Source of the DNA: a virus
DNA: 64,000 nt
IMG/VR virus record: IMGVR_UViG_3300031851_002880
Span: 23,459-87,458 of that record
Reading direction: 5' to 3' (one strand)
The translations under genes were made by a program, and so were the position numbers. Within the stretch, counting starts at the first letter, position 1. Every line of letters starts with the position of its first letter. The notes beneath the pieces are model-generated. The model ran no database searches. It saw only the letters and a list, made by a program, of their open reading frames with translations, and had not been told where the DNA came from. Positions 57,101 through 64,000 of the stretch are shown here, in pieces.

Positions 57101-60100
57101 TGTTCTTATTTCTGCTGCGTCTGGAGTACCTACTGCTAAGAAATTGCCGTCTGGTGAAATTGCTATATCACTACCAAAGTTAATATCACGCTGTGTTACA
57201 ACAAAACTATCAAAAATACCATTATTACCTAATAATGTTTCGATTGTTCCGTTGACTGAAATCAAGTCAGCACCTTCTACATTTAGCTGTCCTCGGACAT
57301 TTTCTAAATAAACTGTGTTACCAGATGTTGTTTGTGATATAGTAGCTGTGCAATTTCCTTGTTTAAATTTGTGTCCTGCAACTACATTTACTGACTGTGA
57401 TAATGTAAGCACTGCATCGTTGACTCTAATATTATCTGGTGGTAAAATAGTCTGTGTTAATACTAAGTTATTAGTTTCTACTGATCTTCTATAGTAATGA
57501 ACTTTGCCATCATTATCATCAGATGCAGATACCATTAAGTTTCTATTGTCGTCACTAACTGAAAGAGCTACACCGTATTTTTGAAAGTTATCTGTAGGAG
57601 TTGCAGGATTAAAAATAACCTGTTGTTCTACATAATTCTCAGTATTTTGAATTACACTCCAACTCTTATCTAATTTGTCAATCCAAACTTTTTGGTTTTC
57701 ATCTTTATAACTTTCGATAAGAGTATTCAATTCATTTATATCTTTTACTCGTACGCTTCTAAATCTAGCAACTAGATAGTTTACATTTTCTATTGCTGAT
57801 ACCACAACGCCTTCTGGTACTTGTAGTACCATTGTGTCTACACTTACTTCTGAAACATACAAAAAGTTTAGAAGATTTGATGATGCTGCGCCATATATAC
57901 CAACTACATCACCTTTCTTTATATCGCCGCCTACAAATTTTGTAGTATTAACTCTAATAAAAGGAGTTATAGATCCAGCAATTTCGTCAGCACCTTCGTC
58001 TTCTGGTGTTATGCTATTAACGTTGTAAGGTGTATCAACTAACTGGTACACATTCCAATCTTTATCAAAACTAATATTATCATCAGTTACCCAAACATAA
58101 TCGCCAACAGTAATTTGCGGAGTTTGAATTTTAAGTAGATCGTCTTTGGTCCTAACTCTAAACTTTATATCTTCAGTTCTAACATAACCAGCTGACTGAA
58201 TATATTCTTTTACATCATCAATTTTAGGAAATACTTTTGATTGATATTCAGAATCTCTTGAATATACTTCGTATGGCTGTATTTCAATTGCTGTGTCAGA
58301 TCTTGTAGGATTCTTAATATCTACTAGTTCAATTGGTTGAGGAGTAATTCTAAATTTAGATTCGTCTAAAATAAAGTCTACATCTTTATACTTAGAAGTA
58401 GCACCATATTGTCCTAATTGCACAGCCCATTCTTCAAAGAACTCTAAACTATCTTTTTCAGCATAATTTAAAGCGTCAAATAATTTACTAAGTGCATTAA
58501 CAGTACCCTTATCCTGTATCATACCTTGATAGAATTTGTATTGACTTACGTCATCATTTATAATATTAGCAAGATAATTTCTTGGTTGATAACCTATAAG
58601 ATGTTGTGCGAGTTTTTGTTGCTCAATATCAAAGTTGTCACTATCGAGATCATAAAAGTCTGCAAATTGATTAATTTTATAATCAAAGTTTACCATTAAT
58701 TGGGACTCTGGCTTTTCTGCAAGTTTTTGCCAACTAGATGTTTGAAAGAACTGACTTCCTGGAGTGTTTAATAATGCTACATAATAAAACTCTTTATATT
58801 TTACAACATCGCCAATTATATAATCTTTATAACTATCCCATACTGTGATATTTGTGTCATCGTAAATAAACCCTGGCACATCCATTCCGCCAGTCCATTC
58901 GTCACTTCTGTATCCTATAACTTTAATACGTTCTTGCCTATATCCAGTTGCTGGATGAAAGATTGTATCTCCAAACTGTGTTGTGTTATCTAGCAAGCAT
59001 ACATGCTCTTTTTGTACTAATGGTAGTTGTGCTTGATATATACCTTGATCAGTATTCTTAAGAATCATTCCAAAACTATTTTGTTGTCTAATAGTATGAT
59101 CAAACTCTTTCTTAATTTGGCGTGCATCAGCATCTAATATACTGTAAGGATAAAAGTTATCAAATATATTATCTATTACTGCGTAGTCTTTCTTAAACTG
59201 TAATACATTTGCTGCTGGACTTAAACTAATTGCTGTGCCTGCTGCCCAGTTTTGTGTTGTCCAGAATAAAAATTCTTTACATGTGTATGTCCAGTCATCA
59301 ATATCATCTGTATTGGCATTAAAGGTGTCAAAAACAAATCCTTGATCTTCTAAGTATTTTCCGTACCCTAGAAGAAAATCTACAACCTCTTGACTTGTTC
59401 TAAATTGCGTTCCGTAATTTAATCTTTTTATTTTTTTACTAAATGTTTTTCTAATAATTGCACGTTTGCCGCCTTCAACTGGAACTTCTGGCATTGAAAC
59501 TAAATTATCAGTTGTAAATACTGTTGTGCTTTCAAATGCTGTTGTTGCTCTATAATAACGGCCTGCATTTTCTATAACAGCACCTTCTGAAAATCTTCTA
59601 TTCGGTGTCCAAGATTCAAAAGTTTCACTGATGCCGCCGACAGTAATTGTTCTATCTACTGTAGACTCAATATGAGGGTGATATGAAAAGTAAGGAGTAT
59701 CAAATGCATATCCTCTTATAATAAATCCGCTGGATTGTTTTTCGACTGTTACACCACTGTATATTTGGTTTTCTAAAGGTGAACTTGTATTAAATATTAT
59801 TTGGTAATTTTCTTCTGGAACAAAAACATTGCCTTGATTATACGGTGTTCGTGAATCCAATACTAACTTAAATTTAGACTTGTCAGTAAATCCACCAATC
59901 TTAAATCCAAGTTGATTTGTTAGCGTTGTTAATTCATCTTTATATTCTTGATATATTGAACTTACGTTAGCACTTATATAATTGTATAGATAATTAATCA
60001 ATCCGCTTGTTATAACTCTTTCAGTACCATTATAAGAGTTAGGAAATTGTATGTCTGCTAATGTAATAAATTTACCTGTAGTAGAATAAACATGTTGTCC

Positions 60101-63100
60101 TGCAAGGTTTGGGGTAATTCTAGAAAGATCAAAACATCTACCAAACATTTCGTTAGGTTTATTTAGAACTAATCCAGATATAATAGCAAACGGATATTCA
60201 CTACTACGTCTCCAAGCATTTTCAACTGGTGATACATCACCAAATTTAAACTTGTTTCTTGTATTTCTTGAAACATAATTTTTTGCAAAGTTTGCTTTTA
60301 AGGGTGAAGCTATATTACCAGCAGAATCAACTGGAATATGCTTTAATAAATTAGGACGAGCATATCTTACATCACGTCTAGTATTAGCAGGATCTTTAAT
60401 TAGTCCTTCTGAAATATCTTCCCAAAGAATTAAGTTATCGCCTGTGTACGGAGCCTTGCCATATGTATCTTCCCACCAAGTAGGTTTCACTGTGATACCG
60501 AGCATTTCCCAAGGATGTGTATGCGGACGATCAGTGTCGTATGCTTTTCTATATACGCCGCGCCAAAAACCCGGAAGTTCTTCACCATTAGGAGCATTCA
60601 TATAAGAGTAGTTAAACGTTAATTGATTACCTCTATCGTAGAATGAGTTATCTGTATAATCTGCATCAACTAACTGTTGCCATTCAACAAAACTACTTAA
60701 TAATGAATTATTAAAGTCATCATACTTAATACCAGTGTTTCTATAATATCCAGGAATATAATCGTGTATATTAAATATTTCTTGGTTGTACTCGAACTTA
60801 ATATTATTAAAGATTCTTTTTTCAAGTTCTAATAACAAGTTATCTCTATAATCATTAAATGCAACAACTATAGACCCGTCATGTCCTTGTATAACTTTAG
60901 TTTCTTCTTGATAAGTGTTGTCTACAAAAATAGCCGGTTCATATTTTGGATACAATCCTAACTTAGTAGGTGTTGCCGGAATAAAGGATCCGTCAGTTGA
61001 TTCCCATTCAACTATTTCAATCTCATCGCCAACATTTTGTTCTGCCACAATTAGTACAAAACCTTCAGTACTAAAGCTGTAGTCAATGCCATTAGCTAAT
61101 AACAAACCATTTAAGTATACTTGTACAGATTTACTAGACAAAGCTGAAGCATCAAATGCTGATGTTAATTGATAATAAGGATTTCTTGAATCAAGTACAG
61201 AGTTTCTAATAACATTGTTTGCTCCAGTAGGAACCATATCACTAAAGTAATAAGGCATATTAGGAGTTTTATCTTTGTTTAATTCTTTTAATATTAAGTC
61301 AACATGTGTCCTTGTCGGACCATCATAACCTAATGTTTCTGCTGTTTGTAGAAATACTCTTTTAAATTTTGCATAATCATTTTTTGATTGCTTTAAAGAT
61401 TTTACAATGTTAAAGTTTTTATTAGTTATATGATATCCTGCTAGATTCATAGGAGCAGTATGCTTTACAAATCTTTTACCGTATCTATTAATATTTTTTA
61501 TATCACGTAAATTACTTGGACCTGGATATATACCTGAAAACGCATTTATATCTTCTACCATAGAATCTACATGATCAATAACTTCGCCTAATGTAAACTG
61601 AGCTATATCATCGTTGCTCGGGTTTCTTTCTAAATTAATTGGAAAATCGTAATGTCCGTTTTCATTTTTATCAGCTGTTGTCTTTACCCTTAATTCTACC
61701 ACATCGTTTTCTAGTAAGTCTGTTAGAAAACGTACAAATACTCGGCCGTTAATTCTATCTAATTCATAATCTAAAAGATTACTCTTTAATTGTTTATTAA
61801 CATAAACTGCAACACGCAAGTCAGTAACATTTACTGCATTATCTACAACATCTACTTCAAAATTATTCTGTTGATCTATTGTAGATACATATTGTCTAAT
61901 AATTTTCTGTACCATTTTAGTAGGTTTTGATTCCCAACCATTTTGGTAACTATATTCTTTATTATTATTATATTTTTTGAGGAATGATGTGTCAGTCTTT
62001 ACAGTATAGAAGCCAGCAGCATCTTGATAAACAAATGTATCAGTAAGAAGATTAAAGTTAAATAATATATCTCCTGAATTTTCAATTGATTGATATTCTA
62101 ATGGAAATCCTAACTCACTATCTGCTGTTCCTTCACCTTGTGAATAACTGAATAATTTAGTACCTGTAAAATTACTTGCTTCGTATGTTGTAGTATCTGA
62201 ATAACTTACTTCGTTTGCATCAAACAAATCAAACGTTGGATTTGTGTTTACTCCAGCTTTTGTTTGTGACGCTTTCCATTGTGAATTATCATAGTAAAAT
62301 AAACTACCTGCAAATTCAACACCTTGTGTAATAAGCACTGTCTGTAAATCTTGAGGTATAGTGTCAGCTGTTTCGATTAAAGTTATTTGGCGTCTATTAT
62401 TAGTTGTTACAAATTTTACTTCATAAATTTTTCCGCTAACAAGTATATCAGTATCAGCTGCAAATAGTACACGCATGCCTTCTGCTAATGCAACACCATC
62501 AACACTATAACCTAATGATCCTTCAATTATTGAAAATACATCTGTTGTATAGTTGTCAATTAAGTCAATATCTTTTTTAGCAAATACTCCGCTATTGTGC
62601 AACTTTAATCCTGGTTCAAATTCAATAATAGGTCTTTTTGCTCTAGCACTTTGATCTATATTGCTTGGTTGATTATTTCTTGATGCTGCATAATCAATAA
62701 CATCTTTGTGGAACCATCTATTGTATCTTGCCCAAGGATTTTTATCAGGACTAGCTCTGTTTATAATAATGTAATCTTTAGTACCTGCATAACTACTTTG
62801 GTTTGCAAAAGGTAATCTATCGAATCCTTCGCTATCAAACAAGACAGCTTTTTCAGAAGCATAAGCAGCAGGAATAATTAAGTCTTTATCTCTAACTAAT
62901 GTTATTTGGCTTCCGACTCCTTCAACATAATATGTTCCTTCACTATATGTATTTGGAGTAACTTTTCCTAAGAATTCAACTTTAAGACCGTTTGTAAATT
63001 TAACACCATTAGAACTTGTGTATTCTTTTTTTCCAATAATTTCTGCATCTATATTAATTGCTGTATTTTCTTCAATATCAAAAATTCTTACTTGGCCACT

Positions 63101-64000
63101 AGTATTCAAATCATTCTTACTAATATAGAATAAGAAGTCAGGAGCATTTAGCGGAATAGTAAATTCTATTACTCCGCTTTCAATATATACATTTGCAATT
63201 TCTGTACCTTCTTCATCAAATCTAGCTATTCCATTAGGATATAATTCACTAATGTTTTCATCATCGCCAATTTCAATGCCGCCTTCACGCGGCTGTACAA
63301 TAAATTCTCCAAGATCATATGCTTCGCCATACAATGTAGCATCAAATAATCCTTCTCCTCTAACACCTTCTCTTGTTGCTGTTATTACAGAGTTGCCAGG
63401 TGTAAATGATCTTGATATTGCAAATGCCATTGGGTGGCCCGGTGTATCAATTTCAAACCTATATGTTTGACCTCTATATAATACAAGATTTGGATTAGCA
63501 GTTAGTCCGTCCGGAGTAAACAAAAATGCAGTATCTTCTCCGGCAGTAGTTAAGCCTACTGAGTATGTACTTGTAACTGATTGAGATTGTCCTAAAACTT
63601 CAACTGTTTGTGGACCAGTTGGTAACCAATAGTATTCTCTAAAGTTTACAAATTTATCCCAATCAATATGCGGGTTCCATGGATGGTAATCTTGAGCATA
63701 AGTTGCTGAATGATTAATAGTGTTGCCGCCAAATACACCTATTTGGTTTGTAATATCATTATAATCTTTGTAAAAATTAACAGTGCCTAATTCATCCTTT
63801 TGAACTATAGCTGGTTCAAATTGGTAGTCTGTTCTTTGCTTAGATACGTCAGGAACATAATTATCTCCTGGTGCAAATGCTTTTGCTGTTGTTCTTCCAT
63901 AATAAGATGTAAGTTTTTCAGCTACGCCAGGTTGTATTAACTGATCTAAAGTTGCTTGTAAAAAGTTTACGTTTGCTGTTGTTCTAAAGTAACGAGGTAA
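48188..64000 (-). CDS. Giant phage virion structural protein (partial, at least 5270 aa)
   Basis: The frame stays open to the right edge, so the N-terminus lies outside; 5270 residues are visible. The first visible stretch (PRYFRTTANVNFLQATLDQL) resembles the N-terminal region of very large structural proteins in marine T4-like phages. Several WD/FG-GAP-like beta-propeller blades occur (SPDGNFLAVGTPD, SKDGKLLVVLNEH, SDDGKFFAVSEPYND; about residues 2150-2280 and 3090-3390). Five or so WxxxxxYxxGxxVxYxGxxYxA segments resembling carbohydrate-binding modules lie at about 1460-1490, 1720-1750, 2300-2335, 2945-2980 and 3010-3055. A second motif, NPGSGY with nearby glycine-rich strands, repeats at about 3817-3890 and 4194-4257. 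This suggests a modular surface fibre or tail-associated protein that binds glycans. Confidence 0.75.
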   Translation of the reverse strand, partial: LPRYFRTTANVNFLQATLDQLIQPGVAEKLTSYYGRTTAKAFAPGDNYVPDVSKQRTDYQFEPAIVQKDELGTVNFYKDYNDITNQIGVFGGNTINHSATYAQDYHPWNPHIDWDKFVNFREYYWLPTGPQTVEVLGQSQSVTSTYSVGLTTAGEDTAFLFTPDGLTANPNLVLYRGQTYRFEIDTPGHPMAFAISRSFTPGNSVITATREGVRGEGLFDATLYGEAYDLGEFIVQPREGGIEIGDDENISELYPNGIARFDEEGTEIANVYIESGVIEFTIPLNAPDFLFYISKNDLNTSGQVRIFDIEENTAINIDAEIIGKKEYTSSNGVKFTNGLKVEFLGKVTPNTYSEGTYYVEGVGSQITLVRDKDLIIPAAYASEKAVLFDSEGFDRLPFANQSSYAGTKDYIIINRASPDKNPWARYNRWFHKDVIDYAASRNNQPSNIDQSARAKRPIIEFEPGLKLHNSGVFAKKDIDLIDNYTTDVFSIIEGSLGYSVDGVALAEGMRVLFAADTDILVSGKIYEVKFVTTNNRRQITLIETADTIPQDLQTVLITQGVEFAGSLFYYDNSQWKASQTKAGVNTNPTFDLFDANEVSYSDTTTYEASNFTGTKLFSYSQGEGTADSELGFPLEYQSIENSGDILFNFNLLTDTFVYQDAAGFYTVKTDTSFLKKYNNNKEYSYQNGWESKPTKMVQKIIRQYVSTIDQQNNFEVDVVDNAVNVTDLRVAVYVNKQLKSNLLDYELDRINGRVFVRFLTDLLENDVVELRVKTTADKNENGHYDFPINLERNPSNDDIAQFTLGEVIDHVDSMVEDINAFSGIYPGPSNLRDIKNINRYGKRFVKHTAPMNLAGYHITNKNFNIVKSLKQSKNDYAKFKRVFLQTAETLGYDGPTRTHVDLILKELNKDKTPNMPYYFSDMVPTGANNVIRNSVLDSRNPYYQLTSAFDASALSSKSVQVYLNGLLLANGIDYSFSTEGFVLIVAEQNVGDEIEIVEWESTDGSFIPATPTKLGLYPKYEPAIFVDNTYQEETKVIQGHDGSIVVAFNDYRDNLLLELEKRIFNNIKFEYNQEIFNIHDYIPGYYRNTGIKYDDFNNSLLSSFVEWQQLVDADYTDNSFYDRGNQLTFNYSYMNAPNGEELPGFWRGVYRKAYDTDRPHTHPWEMLGITVKPTWWEDTYGKAPYTGDNLILWEDISEGLIKDPANTRRDVRYARPNLLKHIPVDSAGNIASPLKANFAKNYVSRNTRNKFKFGDVSPVENAWRRSSEYPFAIISGLVLNKPNEMFGRCFDLSRITPNLAGQHVYSTTGKFITLADIQFPNSYNGTERVITSGLINYLYNYISANVSSIYQEYKDELTTLTNQLGFKIGGFTDKSKFKLVLDSRTPYNQGNVFVPEENYQIIFNTSSPLENQIYSGVTVEKQSSGFIIRGYAFDTPYFSYHPHIESTVDRTITVGGISETFESWTPNRRFSEGAVIENAGRYYRATTAFESTTVFTTDNLVSMPEVPVEGGKRAIIRKTFSKKIKRLNYGTQFRTSQEVVDFLLGYGKYLEDQGFVFDTFNANTDDIDDWTYTCKEFLFWTTQNWAAGTAISLSPAANVLQFKKDYAVIDNIFDNFYPYSILDADARQIKKEFDHTIRQQNSFGMILKNTDQGIYQAQLPLVQKEHVCLLDNTTQFGDTIFHPATGYRQERIKVIGYRSDEWTGGMDVPGFIYDDTNITVWDSYKDYIIGDVVKYKEFYYVALLNTPGSQFFQTSSWQKLAEKPESQLMVNFDYKINQFADFYDLDSDNFDIEQQKLAQHLIGYQPRNYLANIINDDVSQYKFYQGMIQDKGTVNALSKLFDALNYAEKDSLEFFEEWAVQLGQYGATSKYKDVDFILDESKFRITPQPIELVDIKNPTRSDTAIEIQPYEVYSRDSEYQSKVFPKIDDVKEYIQSAGYVRTEDIKFRVRTKDDLLKIQTPQITVGDYVWVTDDNISFDKDWNVYQLVDTPYNVNSITPEDEGADEIAGSITPFIRVNTTKFVGGDIKKGDVVGIYGAASSNLLNFLYVSEVSVDTMVLQVPEGVVVSAIENVNYLVARFRSVRVKDINELNTLIESYKDENQKVWIDKLDKSWSVIQNTENYVEQQVIFNPATPTDNFQKYGVALSVSDDNRNLMVSASDDNDGKVHYYRRSVETNNLVLTQTILPPDNIRVNDAVLTLSQSVNVVAGHKFKQGNCTATISQTTSGNTVYLENVRGQLNVEGADLISVNGTIETLLGNNGIFDSFVVTQRDINFGSDIAISPDGNFLAVGTPDAAEIRTRFQGDFVPTQEYSKNDVISFREGLYKANRTIIPQQPSVEFNTFNSYTDIAGQDDADSSLISLLLTGNPGLTDKPTDHFLIRAPKTAYLATEPGDSVGLTWNRFSRSNPTLDLTLPWDGDSGTLTYEDITDTHTIVQKVDLVIYVDTFTILPQIGNSVTTPTGSGEVYYIETQDDSVVMYLINVNGVFDAFGDLYVNDADIMGTYNILADNVIDGLSGFWLVNVYSDAEKTVSKVYENGSTWIETGTGLIYNDVKRQSDNRNIFEYFNLQNLISSIGSYTGQQQQAGQIINLTYLGDNGNLATPATFATDKFVVRMSKQYQNKITDINGNVLVDPNTGNNVKVRLQLYDLDNYIIDVASAGFTFEQLNKKHTITDIWDGFIDFEFTEFQNDLPYEPLVGSIITDVQTPFDGFGGLSLSTRTTSRAEVVLYQRDFNKVRVYLKNISGDWSQLNNIGRYEIRREPDATLFPGQPGRVMGKIDSVLQDVAMGTDQIGGLMVFENAEGNLPLVSLPPAAEDPSWQYSKIVDEEYWFYDAVAQQGAQVPANYPDAFNRDYTQVYSIPVDEFGQVQNVNEGTISIFKFNGTSGFRYVDSFVSERASDNRGYGTKLKLVQSGLDYTLLVSSTLGTGQLEIIKHGVPIDKADNYFGEWGPLNTFEQGVIVEYQGEFYEAKRDVPQLEPVIDIGNTTYWNRISWRYGKDDDYRGLFQNDPVLDYAPGELVKYADPDDDSTLKLYKAKTKVDGTQPFSTNDWEIVTSGEDYLGYLPTETNNTLYESQMLFESKWPLTQFAKSFDLSKDGKLLVVLNEHSVEAKVESIDTDADTITIDSTAWLYIGMPVRVRIPNELDSSNAAAQSPLAENQTYYVHSILSDTTFRISSTLFNDETVRDATLAADTADSTWEYLALDEYAEGIYITNFTVDDTIATIGIYKLDGSKYMFKQLLEDTLTKDGIYHDIAVSDDGKFFAVSEPYNDSINIDQGRVLVYKENAAGVFELSQTLISPNNEQSELFGFNIDFSKNEIVITSKNGDITSPTTFDGTIVGNTEPTTTYDSGFTTFNNVLVNSGVVYVFENLNDSFVFAERFNYTGETQAFGEVLVINDNHTYVGMPRIEKDTYQGEIIDYRKPFDKSAWNILRSPVDAVDIKLIEGMFLYNKRTNQKVLDLDYVDIIQGKLPGPAEQEIDYKVPYDPARYNVTPLEGMFDEGDPWGANYVGSVWYDISLSKFVNAYQGDITFQKNNFNKLMPDYLVSVHEWVESDYSPAKWDELSETEIGYQAGITGQTVYSDAQYTQVVNYDSATQTFGSKFYFWVTRKKDVPKNSTNRKLSVLDIGNLIQNPAGNGYKHVALLAQDRFIVHNCDSLLNDKDIVLNVRWLANNDREQNVHTQYQIMSDGLETSKLNPEIEQKWFDSLVGYDAQMRQVPDPNLPVKLKYGNRFSPRQGMFVNKTEALKQVIERVNLVLAEKLIVDDFDLSPLTSSQSIPSKFTNLYDFEIDTVEELRFIGTSKIVQAQLTPVISNGAIRSVEITEPGRGYKDINFNPETDTIRKGPTVEIVGQGTGAEIQTFINNLGQVTSVEVINQGENYTNATRLLVRKLSVLVITDSTVYGKWAIYDWDNSSKEWFRKRVQEFDTSLFWSYADWYANGYNEFTDIDYSLQGTYELYGLENRIGDIVKISSVGTGGWLLLRKVANEDTEDFTINYETIGRQSGTIIFDNSLYDLLNNSLGYDVRSFDSYFYDNQPVQELRIILNTIRDNIFVDELEVEYNNLWFASLRYVFSEQLYVDWAFKTSFVKVKHNLGVLQQDITFNNDTLPSYEAYIEEAKPFKTSIREFVSNYEAIDESNSKISDFDVPAYYDTVSKKITVPIIKVVDDVVVSNDTKINEFPRKDFTDNVGYEITSIEIANPGSKYTFTPKIIIEGGGGSGATAQAYLGRGAITKIEVTNPGSGYISAPTITIQGSQASGGIEASASVIIGNSLIRTALMKVKFDRTSGSMYIMDLDTTETFTGTGFKTLYNLEWPIANDSTKVKISVDGEEALRSEYTYYNKENNDKSYTRLQGVIDFTTPPSNLAVITVEYEKSVDMLHAQDRVNFFYNPTSGMLGKELNQLMDGIDYGGVQIRSFEFTGPSGWDSDSWYSTTWDSYINTFEDEVFIFDGSTISIKLGQPLEAATNYNVYVRLLGETEYTRIDGASPDSSDTTYDGPWIETLIGDGTTDIIELDELGITVKDGDSIIIRKETSDGSFEPDDLSFDTALSGGDLAYSTAKGIAAEEIIIDGDGFVTPTTSKGTEELVPGQLIDSLDIQVYERETGGQGMIYAQTFVLGANDTEFDLKIIPASVDSILVKLDNTLLSPSEYTIDWTNNKLVLDSANLAVNQVLSVVAVGTGQQNVLDTGRFVATGDTADYLTAVKYQESMSAYVTINGIKQDIILIEADDSFPNFGGNTVIRFESEPDTGALIDYVIFADDTIINVSQMARSSLIGDGSTVSFTLPSTPLYQTPLEYKMLVKVGNKVLNPGYNAEFTIPQDRQRQYQLELFQKPSGSISNVENNVKPFINGKAITFPNQWVFDSSNSIIELQPGVGKPGDILEVYIVGDGEYTITNNVITFADTPGYDVGIELITFTNHDILNSERINYEVAARSLLTAGSKEYSTYHRLSTGEILLRKPVIDAQYVWISVNGELLIPSLDYHVTDDRTKVRIEQKLNPDDVIDVLSFSAPIATERFAYRQFKDMLNRTHFKRIDQATTTLTQNLNYYDLRIEVADGSALPEPNKGKNIPGIIWINKERIEYLVKEDNTLRQLRRGTLGTSVNESITSGTSVYDQGPNKSIPYKDETITRIHTTDGSTKVIDLDFDPDNSVQVYNAAHDLEVSAVEFFEVFYQGRRLRKTSQLSFNPTTALDSNEGDIILPPEFSVVGNILTLNIADPDTGIYGNYIPPANVQVHIIRKQGKVWNDPDTSLANSDNNIANFLRSGSINFIE

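Noticed and set aside
63523-63523. TTG at 63523 as the start of the giant structural gene
   Set aside because: The frame continues without a stop to the window edge and the added 159 residues look like real virion protein sequence, so the gene is partial.
1-64000. tRNA genes, CRISPR arrays, integrase or transposase genes
   Set aside because: None was seen by eye; a tRNA scan was not possible, so a tRNA hidden in coding sequence cannot be fully excluded.

Overview
The window looks like part of the genome of an AT-rich, T4-like tailed phage (myovirus type), most likely marine. The evidence is a run of virion and tail-fibre genes of a kind seen in marine T4-like phages, T4-type late promoter boxes (NATAAATA) in front of several of them, very dense coding with short overlaps, and every gene on the minus strand. 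The host is not determined by the sequence; a SAR11-type or similar marine bacterium is a guess from base composition and gene content. I saw no rRNA, tRNA, integrase, transposase or CRISPR, and no stretch over 100 bases lacks a gene.

Transcription runs from high to low coordinates. Region 1 (64000 to 39671) is structural. It holds the C-terminal 5270 residues of a giant virion protein open at the window edge, a conserved small virion protein, three tail-fibre proteins sharing one N-terminal repeat module (one with a tail-collar domain), and two paralogous smaller appendage proteins. Late boxes lie at 48185, 43386 and 40910.

Region 2 (39607 to 1) is a 39.6-kb accessory cluster of 37 genes, nearly all overlapping their neighbours by 1 to 47 bases. 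Its only gaps over 10 bases are three, at 39608, 23146 and 12016. Each contains a sigma70-like promoter, so there are probably three long transcripts. The contents are extraordinary: 16 radical SAM enzymes in at least five architectures (five short HNxHQ-type paralogues, six with an N-terminal cysteine/twitch-like region, two with a B12-binding domain, two SPASM-like with the CNYxCxYC motif, one classical SPASM). With them are five putative 2-oxoglutarate/Fe(II)-type oxygenases, two DxD glycosyltransferases, two related DGD-type glycosyltransferase-like proteins, three GT10-like proteins, a UDP-glucose/GDP-mannose dehydrogenase, two SGNH hydrolases, a sulfotransferase-like protein, two methyltransferase-like proteins, a QueC-like PP-loop ATPase, a Prx5-like protein without its peroxidatic cysteine, and a TctA-type transporter subunit cut by the left edge.

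Taken together, region 2 looks like a phage-borne biosynthetic or modification island. It could build and decorate a glycan or other surface compound, or modify phage or host proteins. The gene content supports this only as inference; no single substrate is visible in the sequence.
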